Positions 34,892 through 42,291 of a stretch of 64,000 nucleotides of DNA are shown here, piece by piece (position 1 is the stretch's first letter; each line of letters starts with the position of its first letter). The translations under genes were made by a program, and so were the position numbers. Origin of the DNA: Treponema sp. (GTDB lineage Bacteria; Spirochaetota; Spirochaetia; Treponematales; Breznakiellaceae); assembly GCA_031256035.1 (NCBI GenBank), contig JAIRRJ010000075.1:1-64000 (forward strand), read 5' to 3'. The notes beneath the pieces are model-generated. The model was not told the origin of the DNA and did not search any database. It saw nothing but the letters and a program-made list of their open reading frames with translations.

Positions 34892-35055
34892 GTGGCGGCT
34901 GCGTCCAGAGGCATATTGAAGGTACGCTGCCTAACGATTTTCCTTGGGGGCCTGTCAGAGGCTAAAAGCACCGCACGGGGGCGGTACTTTTGCCTCTGCC
35001 ACCCCTCAAATTATTTATTGGGCAGCGTACCTTCACAAGTGTGCACACAGCCCAC
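34892..35055. ncRNA. Long imperfect palindrome, possible 6S-like structured RNA
   Basis: Nested complementary arms form one long rod: GTGG(CG)GCTG (34892-34901) with CAGCCCAC (35048-35055); GAAGGTACGCTGCC (34918-34931) with its perfect complement (35021-35034); a bulge with AT-rich sides (34932-34945 and 35005-35020); GGGG/CCCC; and an apical stem (34957-34974 with 34981-34997). Closing stem, central open bubble and apical stem in ~165 nt recall 6S RNA, but I cannot identify its conserved bases or a clear promoter, and the strand is undetermined. The 10-mer CCAGAGGCAT occurs at 34905-34914 and at 35056-35065, which could also mark an inserted mobile element. No protein gene is in the 474-bp gap 34833-35306. 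Confidence 0.35.
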
Positions 35056-35158
35056 CCAGAGGCATTTTACTGTTTTTTGCAGGGCAGTTTATCCATATGT
35101 AGAGAGATTGTCTTCACTACTTAAGGTAAAACTTAATCCGCAGTCAGTATATTTCTCA

Positions 35159-35277
35159 TGGGTAGCGGGGCTGCAGGGCTGGGAAAGTTTACTTGAGTTC
35201 ACCGCCGCAGAAGACCTGCAAGGGCTTCGCAGGCGGACTCATCAAGAACTTTCCAAGTCCCTGCTGCCCAGCACCCA
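35159..35277. repeat. Second long near-perfect palindrome
   Basis: About 50 bp on each side are complementary with few mismatches: TGGGT/ACCCA ends, GCAGGG/CCCTGC, GGAAAGTT/AACTTTCC, CCGCC/GGCGG, and a short loop around 35210-35225. It would fold into a single 119-nt hairpin. Its sequence is unrelated to the first palindrome. It lies after the stop of the convergent minus-strand gene and before a small CCGGATT/AATCCGG repeat (35311-35331). It could be an RNA, a miniature element or a boundary structure. Confidence 0.5.
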
Positions 35278-35306
35278 AAAGATATATATTTATTTGTGGG
35301 TTATGT

Positions 35307-36287
35307 TTAGCCGGATTCCAGAATAATCCGGTACTTTAAATAAATTTCTTCAAGTGTGTGCAGAGGACCTAGGGCGGAAACTCTTTTGCGCAGCATGCAG
35401 GCATCCTTGCGCTCGACAAAAAAATCGTATATTGCCCGCGGATCATGGCCATTTACCTCAGAATATGCCGGTTTTGAATCCAGATAAGAGCGCACTTCAG
35501 CATAGCTGACTGCCGAAACGCCGTAACGATTCAATCTGGCGCGAACCTGTTTGATCTCTTCAAAGGAAAGGCCGAAAAGAAATTCTTCCAGCGCCCATCT
35601 GGTTTCATCATTGGTGGATTCTTCCTTAAGAAACTCCTCCCAGTCGCTGTCCAAGTCAATGGAAATCCTTATCAGCTCGGTGTTGCCGTCCATCGTCCCA
35701 AAGCTTGGCGGCGCCGAGTCTCTGGCGCTCCAAAGTGAAGAAAGCGCCGTCAGATGGCGGATACTGCGGGGGTCTGTGCCGGAGTCCCAAAGGGCAATCA
35801 AATCATCAGCAAGCCTTGATTTGGTGTTGGTGGAAAATCCGGGATCATCAAGGCACGAAAAATAAACGTCTTCCGCCATCAGGGTACAGACTACTGAAAA
35901 GATGATGTTCTTTATGTGATTATGGAGAACGTCATTGCCTGCGGTTACCTGAGAAAGCAGGGAAAAGGCATGAAATTTAGCGACCAAAAAACTGCGCAAA
36001 GCTACCACCTTGGTTGGAGTTCTAAGCAAATGGGATGCCGTTGAAAAAGCAAGCAAAGATTCAGTCATCTGTTTTTCATTTCTGAGGACGCCTTTCAGGA
36101 ACTGGGTGTTTCTGATTGACGGATAGTCAAAGACCGCGACCCCAAGGTTTCTTAGCCGGTGAAACCTTTCCTTGACAATGGCATAATCCTGAGGGTTATT
36201 TTTACCGAGCCAATCCTCGGTTTTTTTGATTATCTTTTCTTCATCATCTGACAGAATTTTCCCTGAAAACGCCGAAGCTGAAAACAT
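35307..36287 (-). CDS. Conserved-looking protein of unknown function
   Basis: The 326-residue protein has no signal peptide or clear membrane helix and is largely alpha-helical and acidic (DDEEKIIKKTEDWLGK, DLDSDWEEFLKEES, FGLSFEEIKQVRARLNRYG). I do not recognise the family; it reads like a spirochaete-specific cytoplasmic protein. The promoter is TTGTTA, 17 bp, TATTCT on the minus strand (36297-36325), whose -10 ends 9 nt before the ATG with no Shine-Dalgarno. That promoter is part of a 32-bp repeat found again at 38261. Confidence 0.7.
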   Translation of the reverse strand: MFSASAFSGKILSDDEEKIIKKTEDWLGKNNPQDYAIVKERFHRLRNLGVAVFDYPSIRNTQFLKGVLRNEKQMTESLLAFSTASHLLRTPTKVVALRSFLVAKFHAFSLLSQVTAGNDVLHNHIKNIIFSVVCTLMAEDVYFSCLDDPGFSTNTKSRLADDLIALWDSGTDPRSIRHLTALSSLWSARDSAPPSFGTMDGNTELIRISIDLDSDWEEFLKEESTNDETRWALEEFLFGLSFEEIKQVRARLNRYGVSAVSYAEVRSYLDSKPAYSEVNGHDPRAIYDFFVERKDACMLRKRVSALGPLHTLEEIYLKYRIILESG

Positions 36288-36294
36288 GATATTT

Positions 36295-36326
36295 ATAGAA
36301 TAATCTTAAAATCAGGAATTAACAAG
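36295..36326. repeat. Promoter-bearing 32-bp direct repeat, copy 1
   Basis: The segment contains AAAATCAGGAATTAACAAG and matches 38261-38292 at 29 of 32 positions. On the minus strand it carries TTGTTA and TATTCT at 17-bp spacing. Together the copies flank the leucine-rich gene pair. Confidence 0.7.
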
Positions 36327-36431
36327 TAAAAACCCTCCGTGTTTTACCCAAAGCTCTTTTCTTACGCGCAGGATAAGGAAGTTTAGAAACAAATTTCTCT
36401 AAAAAAGTACGAATTTTCTTGCCGAGCGTCA

Positions 36432-37238
36432 TCATTTCATGCTCCACTGCCCGTCGTTAAAAACGTATGTACCAGCTTGCTTGCCGTTGTCGTTGTAGAA
36501 ATCGCTGAAATTATTGTCAAATGCAGGGCTTTGCCTTACATCGTCTTCCCAATTATTGATATATCCAAAAGACCTCAATTCATCAAATTATACATCGGCT
36601 CCAATAGTAATACTCGTAATCGGGTTGTCAGAAAAAGCTCTTGCGCTGATTTTTCTAACGCTGCCGGGTATGACAACAGCGGTTAGTTGGTTGGTGTTAA
36701 ATGCCCATGAATCAATTTCAGCAAGATTGCTGGATAGAACAACAGCGGCAAGCTGATTATTAGAAAACGCTGCAGTTCCAATATAAGAAACACCCTCCGG
36801 TATAATAACAGAACTTAATTGGTTGCGACCAAAGGCATTATTACTAATTACTGTAACGGTGTCGGGTATAATAACGTAGGCAAGTTGATTATCGAAAAAC
36901 GCGCTTCTTCCAATATATGTAACGCCTTCAGGTATGGTAAGGCTTGTCAGTCCTTTATCCCGGAATACACCTAAAACTGGAGTTGGATCCGTTATGCTAG
37001 TTACCTTCACGCCGTTTATACTTGGTGGAATAACCAATGGAATATTGCGCGGGCCAATGTACTTGGTAATGCCCCCGTTTTCGTCAATTTCAAACCATGC
37101 CTCGCTAACATGTATGGGTTCGATCCGCTTGTTTTGAGCAACCGGTTTGTCTTCACTATGGACGGTGCTTGTGTTTTTGCTTTTTCCTGCACACCCCAGA
37201 AGCAGGCACAGCAGTATGATTACTATTGCTTTTTTCAT
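36432..37238 (-). pseudogene. BspA-type leucine-rich lipoprotein gene with internal nonsense codon
   Basis: The intact part (36588-37238, 216 codons) encodes a lipoprotein signal (IILLCLLLGC) and LRR_5/BspA repeats such as YIGRSAFFDNQLAYVIIPD. A TAA at 36588-36590 stops it right after TIGADV. In the same frame the sequence continues for 51 codons to a TGA at 36432-36434, and its end (FDNNFSDFYNDNGKQAG, then FNDGQWSM) matches the C-terminus of the intact paralogue next door. A single-base change (for example TAT to TAA) explains it. The truncated protein would lack the C-terminal domain; readthrough cannot be excluded. The 5' region is duplicated with the neighbour. Confidence 0.8.
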
Positions 37239-37289
37239 ATTACTCCTTCCTTATGCGGTAGAACCTGACCTGGTTTTCAAGCAGTGCTG

Positions 37290-38138
37290 TTATTCCATGC
37301 TCCACTGCCCGTCGTTGAAAACGTATGCACCAGCTTGCTTGCCGTTGTCGTTGTAGAAATCGCTGAAATTGTTGTCAAATACAGTGAAGGCCACGGTTAT
37401 GTATTCCAAGCCAGCGTAGGACGCAGTTTCTGTGTAGCTATATTCAAATAGTTCTACATTAGCTCCAATGGTAATACTGGTAATTGGGTTGTCTTTAAAA
37501 GCATCGGGGTAAATTATGGTAACGCTGTCAGGTATAACAACGGATGTTAGCCGGTTGTTGCTAAATGTATCAGGCCGAATTTCGGTAATGCTGCCGGGTA
37601 TGACAACTGATGTAAGCTGATTAAATGTAAACGCGCTATTTCCGATGTAAGAAACGCTGCCGGGTATGACAACGGAGGATAGTTGATTACCGGAAAATGC
37701 CGCCTCCCCAATATAAGAAACACTGCCGGGTATGGCAACAGAGGTTAGCTTGTTATTGGAAAATGTCGTACTTCCAATGTAAGAAACGGTGTCAGGTATG
37801 GCAACGCTTGTCAACTCCATATTTCGGAATACACCACTGAAACTATTTATCGAAGAAATGCCATTTATGGCTGTTACTGGCACGCCTCTTATGCTGGGCG
37901 GGATGACCAGCGGAACATTGTGCGGGCCGCTGTACTTGGTAATAACCCCGTTTTCGTCGATTCTAAAATGCGCCTCGCGAATTTGCATGGTGTCGATATG
38001 ATTGTTTTGAACAGGCTGATCTTGATAAACAAAATGATTTTTCTCTTTGCTTTCACTAAAGGCGGCGCTTGTGTTTTTGCTTTTTTCCGCGCATCCCAAA
38101 AGCAAGCACAGCAGCATGACTGCCATTGTTCTTTTCAT
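37290..38138 (-). CDS. BspA-type leucine-rich repeat lipoprotein
   Basis: The 282-residue lipoprotein has signal MKRTMAVMLLCLLLGC, a short acidic linker and about five LRR_5 repeats of ~23 residues (SYIGEAAFSGNQLSSVVIPG type). A C-terminal domain ends FNDGQWSME. Such proteins in treponemes (LrrA/BspA-like) sit on the surface and bind host or bacterial partners. GGAAGGA precedes the ATG. It is a tandem duplicate of the broken copy downstream, including some 50 bp of 5' flank. Its promoter is likely the TTGTTA/TATTCT repeat at 38261-38292. Confidence 0.85.
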   Translation of the reverse strand: MKRTMAVMLLCLLLGCAEKSKNTSAAFSESKEKNHFVYQDQPVQNNHIDTMQIREAHFRIDENGVITKYSGPHNVPLVIPPSIRGVPVTAINGISSINSFSGVFRNMELTSVAIPDTVSYIGSTTFSNNKLTSVAIPGSVSYIGEAAFSGNQLSSVVIPGSVSYIGNSAFTFNQLTSVVIPGSITEIRPDTFSNNRLTSVVIPDSVTIIYPDAFKDNPITSITIGANVELFEYSYTETASYAGLEYITVAFTVFDNNFSDFYNDNGKQAGAYVFNDGQWSME

Positions 38139-38260
38139 CTTATTCCTTCCTTATGCGGTAGAACCTGACTTGGTTTGTAAGCAGTGTTTTCTTATTGTTA
38201 GGATTGTCAGGAGGGTTAATCCAGCCGTTTAGCCCCCAGACGACTTGGACAACCCCGAAA

Positions 38261-38292
38261 ATAGAATACTCCCAAAATCAGGAATTAACAAG
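38261..38292. repeat. Promoter-bearing 32-bp direct repeat, copy 2
   Basis: It is the partner of 36295-36326, with the -35 TTGTTA and -10 TATTCT at 17-bp spacing kept on the minus strand. It lies 122 bp upstream of the intact leucine-rich gene. Confidence 0.7.
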
Positions 38293-38305
38293 CATAATTT
38301 TTCCC

Positions 38306-38334
38306 TTGAAAAATTATGCACGCTGTGTTATATT
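38306..38334 (+). promoter_or_regulatory. Promoter upstream of the ssrA region
   Basis: TTGAAA (38306-38311), a 17-bp spacer and TATATT (38329-38334). A second, weaker set lies closer to ssrA (TTTACT 38507-38512, TAAATT 38529-38534). Either could give a tmRNA precursor. Confidence 0.5.
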
Positions 38335-38355
38335 TATGGAAACATCATGCGGCGC

Positions 38356-38541
38356 CTGCTGCTCTTGCTAAAGCAAGAGCGCATTTTTGGGGCATAAGGC
38401 TTTTATTTAGCGCTAGGCTGTGTCGCATTTGTGAAGCAACAGTTGTGCGCTTAGCGGCGCGCGCTGCTCAGGCTAAAGCCCTCGCGCGTTTTCCGGGCGT
38501 AAGGCTTTTACTGAGCGCTACGCTGTGTTAAATTAGTGATC
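38356..38541. repeat. Imperfect ~105-bp tandem repeat upstream of ssrA
   Basis: Two ~80-bp segments (about 38356-38435 and 38462-38541) share CTGCTC, GCTAAAGC, GGCTTTTA, GAGCGCTA/TAGCGCTA and CGCTGTGT in the same order. A third partial CGCTGTGTTA lies at 38321-38330. The first copy contains the perfect hairpin GCTCTTGC-TAAA-GCAAGAGC. A CACGGC-TTC-GCCGTG hairpin (38544-38558) precedes ssrA. No protein or tRNA is recognisable in the 430-bp gap 38139-38570. Confidence 0.6.
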
Positions 38542-38570
38542 TACACGGCTTCGCCGTGCGTTTAGATAGC

Positions 38571-38913
38571 GGGGGTGTCCCGGTTTCGACCGGTACGTCT
38601 CGGGGTATAAGCTGCAGATGGAGCGCTCATCTCCTGATTGGGCAAAAATTTAACTGCCAACAACGACAGTTACGATTACGCCTTAGCTGCGTAACCGCGT
38701 GGAACTGTTCCGCCGCTCTGAGGGACAGCTTCCGCGTTGCAATCAGAGCTGGTCATGCCGCCGCTTCCGGAGGCTGTATGGCAAGATTTCCCGGAATACG
38801 GACAGGCCGCGCGCCGTTTAGCCAAGCCTGTCCCGACAATTAGATAAACGGCTAAATCTGTAGACGCTTATGTTTCGCGTATTGGGACGCGGGTTCAACT
38901 CCCGCCACCTCCA
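38571..38913 (+). ncRNA. ssrA: Transfer-messenger RNA (tmRNA)
   Basis: The RNA begins GGGGGTGTCCCGGTTTCGAC and ends in a T-arm (GCGGG-TTCAACT-CCCGC) and CACCTCC plus a discriminator A. The 5' GGGGGTG pairs with CACCTCC to give the tRNA-like acceptor stem with one G-U pair. CCA is not encoded. The tag frame reads ANNDSYDYALAA with a TAA stop (38656-38694), the usual ALAA protease signal. It rescues stalled ribosomes with SmpB. The tag is nearly that recalled for T. pallidum, supporting a treponeme origin. Confidence 0.97.
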
Positions 38914-38924
38914 AAAAGACGGTA

Positions 38925-38961
38925 TCCGAAAAGTTAAAAACTTGTTCGGACATTTTTCTTT
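38925..38961 (+). terminator. ssrA terminator
   Basis: TCCGAAAAGTT (38925-38935) pairs with AACTT-G-TTCGGA (38939-38950) around an AAA loop and is followed by CATTTTTCTTT, a rho-independent terminator 11 nt after the tmRNA end. Confidence 0.8.
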
Positions 38962-38978
38962 AAAAAATGGGAGGAAAC

Positions 38979-39158
38979 ATGAATTTGGAAAAACTAAAGG
39001 AACACATTGATTCTACTGACGTTGTAGAAGAATTGATTGCATTATCAAGAAAGGTTTTGGGTAAAAACAGTGATGATGTAAAAACTGTAATTGAAATGTT
39101 TATTACAAAATCATATTTGATGGGAAAGAAGAACATGGTAAAAACATTTGACGAATAA
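38979..39158 (+). CDS. Small helical protein, unknown function
   Basis: The 59-residue acidic and helical protein (MNLEKLKEHIDSTDVVEELI, VIEMFITKSYLMGKKN) has no recognised family. The ATG at 38979 has GGGAGG 6 nt upstream; an earlier in-frame ATG at 38967 has none. It is followed 11 bp later by the VOC-family gene, so they form a small operon after the ssrA terminator. Its size and spacing to the next gene suggest a real protein. Confidence 0.65.
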   Translation: MNLEKLKEHIDSTDVVEELIALSRKVLGKNSDDVKTVIEMFITKSYLMGKKNMVKTFDE

Positions 39159-39169
39159 AAGGAGTTTTT

Positions 39170-39637
39170 ATGGCAGGGCTTGTTAATACAAATGCGATCA
39201 TTCAGGTCGGTCTCATTGTAAAAAATGTAGAAAAAACAAAACAGAAATGGGCGTCTTTTTTTGGCGTTCCCGTTCCTCCGACAGTAGGCGCCGGGGATTA
39301 TGAAATTACGCAAACTAAATACAAGGGCAAGGCGGCTCCCAAAGCAAAATGCCTGATGGCTTTTTTTGACGCGGGACCAAATATGCAGTTGGAACTAATT
39401 CAGCCCAACGGCGAAAAAAGCACATGGCAGGATTTTCTGGATAAAAACGGCGAGGGGATACATCACATTGCCTTCCTTGTAAACGGAACAGAAAAAATTC
39501 TTGAAACATGCGCGGAAGCTGGGATTAAATGCGTTCAGCGGGGAAAATACGGCGATGCCAGCGGGGAATACGCATACCTTGACACTGCCAAAGACTTTAA
39601 GTGCATCATTGAGCTTCTGGAAAGTTACAAGAAGTAG
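39170..39637 (+). CDS. VOC-family protein, methylmalonyl-CoA epimerase/glyoxalase-like
   Basis: The 155-residue protein has two beta-alpha-beta-beta-beta modules of the vicinal oxygen chelate fold. Likely metal ligands are the first His of GIHHIAFLV and Glu residues in MQLELIQP and CIIELLE. The arrangement resembles methylmalonyl-CoA epimerase, but no mutase or carboxylase gene is nearby, so another glyoxalase-type reaction is equally possible. AGGAG lies 7 nt before the ATG. It is convergent with the ABC-2 operon. Confidence 0.78.
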   Translation: MAGLVNTNAIIQVGLIVKNVEKTKQKWASFFGVPVPPTVGAGDYEITQTKYKGKAAPKAKCLMAFFDAGPNMQLELIQPNGEKSTWQDFLDKNGEGIHHIAFLVNGTEKILETCAEAGIKCVQRGKYGDASGEYAYLDTAKDFKCIIELLESYKK

Positions 39638-39653
39638 TCTTCAAAAGTACGCT

Positions 39654-40652
39654 CTATGATACATTCTCTTTTTTGTTTTCATTGTAGATCTGTGTGATTA
39701 TTTCTTCCATTGGCAGTTCTTTGACGGCAATATCGGAGAAGCTGACTTTGCGCGAAAGATTTTCAATAAAATCGGCGATAGCCGTTTTTGACGTATCGAC
39801 TTCCAGAGTTATTTCCAGCGGCGATTTTTGTTCGATAACTCTAACAGCGCCCGCGAAACCGTTTTTCACATCCAGCGGCTCGTCAAGGGTCAGTTCGACA
39901 ATTTTCTTTTCACCGAGGTTAAGCTGCAAATTGTTGAGGGTGTCATCAAACACCTTTGCCCCGTGGTTGATGATTATCACATGGTTCGCCAACTGTTTGA
40001 CATCTTCCAAGTCGTGAGTGGTGAGGATAAACGTTGTTCCCGCATTGTTAAGTTTTTGAATAAACTCGCGGATTTTCGCTTTTGCAATAACGTCTAACCC
40101 GATGGTCGGCTCGTCAAGGAATACGATTTTCGGCTTGTGGAGCATCGCCATAATAAATTCACACTTCATCCGTTCGCCAAGCGACAATACCCGCGTGGGT
40201 TTGTGCATCACTTCCTGTATTTCAAACAATTCGGCAAGCTCATCCAACCGTGTTTTGTAATCGGCGGCTTCTATTCCGTAAATGGCGCGGTTCATGTTGA
40301 AACTATCTACCGGCGGAATATCCCACACCAACTGGGAACGCTGCCCGAATACTGCGCCGATTTCGCGCACGTACTTTTTTCTGTCCGCGCTAGGCGAATA
40401 TCCCATAACGTCAATTTTCCCCGAAGTGGGAAAAAGCGCGCCGCAGAGCATCTTTATCGTAGTTGACTTACCCGCACCGTTGGGACCGAGTACGCCGCAT
40501 ATTTCACCTTGTTCAACGTTAAACGAAATATTGTCAACGGCATTGACGATTACCTTTTCCCGTTTGAAAAAACTTTTTACCGTTTCGCGAAATCCGCTTC
40601 CCCGCTGGTATGTTGTGTATGTTTTTACCAGATTCTGTACCTGAATTATCAT
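39654..40652 (-). CDS. ABC-2-type exporter ATPase
   Basis: The 332-residue ATP-binding protein has Walker A GPNGAGKSTTIKML, a Q-loop region, the signature region LSLGERMKCEFIMAML and Walker B KIVFLDEPTIGLD. The C-terminal ~90 residues are the usual extension of drug and DUF990-linked ATPases. AAGGAG precedes the ATG, which overlaps the stop of the upstream permease by 4 bp. With the two permeases it forms one exporter of unknown substrate. Confidence 0.9.
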   Translation of the reverse strand: MIIQVQNLVKTYTTYQRGSGFRETVKSFFKREKVIVNAVDNISFNVEQGEICGVLGPNGAGKSTTIKMLCGALFPTSGKIDVMGYSPSADRKKYVREIGAVFGQRSQLVWDIPPVDSFNMNRAIYGIEAADYKTRLDELAELFEIQEVMHKPTRVLSLGERMKCEFIMAMLHKPKIVFLDEPTIGLDVIAKAKIREFIQKLNNAGTTFILTTHDLEDVKQLANHVIIINHGAKVFDDTLNNLQLNLGEKKIVELTLDEPLDVKNGFAGAVRVIEQKSPLEITLEVDTSKTAIADFIENLSRKVSFSDIAVKELPMEEIITQIYNENKKENVS

Positions 40653-41431
40653 CCGCCCACTCCTTCGTATAATCTAACCATATAGTGATACAACCAAATC
40701 CCGAACAGCATGAACAACCCGCAGGGGATTACCGCAAACAGCGCTGTGGTCTCAAGCCGCCCCAAGAGCGCGCTTGCGGGAAAAAATCCAATCATGCTGA
40801 CGGGAATCACAAATGTCGTGATACCTTTTACCACATTGGGGAAAATCGTAACCGGATATTTTCCGAATGTCATGATGCTGTCGAAAATTTCCGGTATGCG
40901 CGAGTTTCCCACCCACTTGAACGATGTCGCCGCCATTATCATCTGCAATCCTGCCATAACGGCGAAGCCCCCGGCAAACAACAGCAAAAACTGCGGTATC
41001 GCGATAATTGACACAAGACCGGTATGGGCAAGCGAAAACCCGAACAATACGCCGCCGCCTATTATTAACCCGAAGCTTCCCATATCAAAATTGGATGCGA
41101 TAAGGAAAAACAGCGGGTTCAGCGGTTTGAGCAGCACCACTTCAAAACTCCCTTCGCGTATATGCTGCATAGTTGCCCATAACACACTGCTGAACATGAT
41201 GCAGGCAAAACCAAGCGATAGCGTATAAACCGATTGTATCAGCAGCACTTCGTAAAAAGTCCATCCGGGGAAGCTTGCCCCTGCGCCATAGATGAGTATG
41301 GTAACCAGCGGAAACAGAATGTTAAAACCGAGCGTGATGAGCAATGACAGCACAAAATTGAGCCGGTAACTTAATGCCTGCGCCACCGCGATTGTTACGC
41401 AAGTTTTGTAAATACTAAAAAGTTTTTTCAT
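40649..41431 (-). CDS. ABC-2-type permease (DUF990/ABC2_membrane_6)
   Basis: The 260-residue membrane protein has about six helices (TLGFNILFPLVTILIYGAG, AVMAGLQMIMAATSFKWVG and others). It belongs to the DUF990 group that occurs as pairs beside a dedicated ATPase. GGGGAG precedes the ATG. It is one half of a permease heterodimer with the gene upstream. Confidence 0.85.
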   Translation of the reverse strand: MKKLFSIYKTCVTIAVAQALSYRLNFVLSLLITLGFNILFPLVTILIYGAGASFPGWTFYEVLLIQSVYTLSLGFACIMFSSVLWATMQHIREGSFEVVLLKPLNPLFFLIASNFDMGSFGLIIGGGVLFGFSLAHTGLVSIIAIPQFLLLFAGGFAVMAGLQMIMAATSFKWVGNSRIPEIFDSIMTFGKYPVTIFPNVVKGITTFVIPVSMIGFFPASALLGRLETTALFAVIPCGLFMLFGIWLYHYMVRLYEGVGG

Positions 41432-41444
41432 TCCTACTCCCCAT

Positions 41445-42263
41445 TCAAGCGCCTACTGCTGTGAAACGCTTTATAGCGGCGTTATACATTAACTCAGACA
41501 CAATGAATACCGCCAATACAGCCGCTGCCTGAATTGCCACAATCACGGGAATTGCCAGTTCCATGCCGCCTAACGAATACTTCCCCAAAAACACCATTGC
41601 CGGAACATACGCGGTATACTGAAACGGCAGAAAAAACTGAAGTATTTGCAATGGCTTGGGGAAAAATACAAGCGGTATCAGCATACCTGAAAATACTGCG
41701 CCTGCAAGCGAGTATACCGACCTTATACCGTCCGATTGCACAATCCAGAATGATGCCATGCCGAGGCAGTAATTGACAAAGAAATTCATCAGATACGCCA
41801 GCATGATCGACACTAACAGCCAGCCAACATACGCGGGGCGCATATCAATCCTGAAAAGCAGGATGAAAATTAATGTACACGGCACAAACTCTACAATAAA
41901 GCCAAGTATGCGATGCCCCACCTTTTGCGAAAAAGCGAAGAACCGGTGGTTCATCGGTCTGAGCGCGAAGGTAAGATATTTGCCGGTGCGTATCAGCATA
42001 TCCAGATTCCAGTCGGCGAAATCCATAGTAAGGTAGCCAATCAGGGCTGTTGCACCAAAGTAGCGTATCATCTGTGAAAGTTCTATGCCGCCTAACGTTC
42101 CGCTCCCGCCGTACACGGCAGTCCAGATAAAGTACTGCACGATAAAGTACACGGGTCCGACAAAAATCGACACCATTGAGTGGGTGCGGTAGGCGCCCCA
42201 CTCTTTGAATGTAACGAACGCCACCGCTTTGCAAACATCGAGTCTTTGTTTAATTGGATTCAT
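41445..42263 (-). CDS. ABC-2-type permease (DUF990/ABC2_membrane_6), partner
   Basis: The 272-residue protein has about six helices (GPVYFIVQYFIWTAVYGGSG, RILGFIVEFVPCTLIFILL). It is the first permease of the DUF990 pair. The ribosome site is weak. It starts 28 bp after the beta-lactamase-like gene and is probably expressed with it. Confidence 0.85.
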   Translation of the reverse strand: MNPIKQRLDVCKAVAFVTFKEWGAYRTHSMVSIFVGPVYFIVQYFIWTAVYGGSGTLGGIELSQMIRYFGATALIGYLTMDFADWNLDMLIRTGKYLTFALRPMNHRFFAFSQKVGHRILGFIVEFVPCTLIFILLFRIDMRPAYVGWLLVSIMLAYLMNFFVNYCLGMASFWIVQSDGIRSVYSLAGAVFSGMLIPLVFFPKPLQILQFFLPFQYTAYVPAMVFLGKYSLGGMELAIPVIVAIQAAAVLAVFIVSELMYNAAIKRFTAVGA

Positions 42264-42291
42264 TTCGCTGACCGTTATCCGTTAACCATGA

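Noticed and set aside
38358-38541. Hairpin-rich sequence upstream of ssrA considered as tRNA genes
   Set aside because: No cloverleaf with a T-arm (GTTCRANNC) can be formed; it is better explained as an imperfect tandem repeat.
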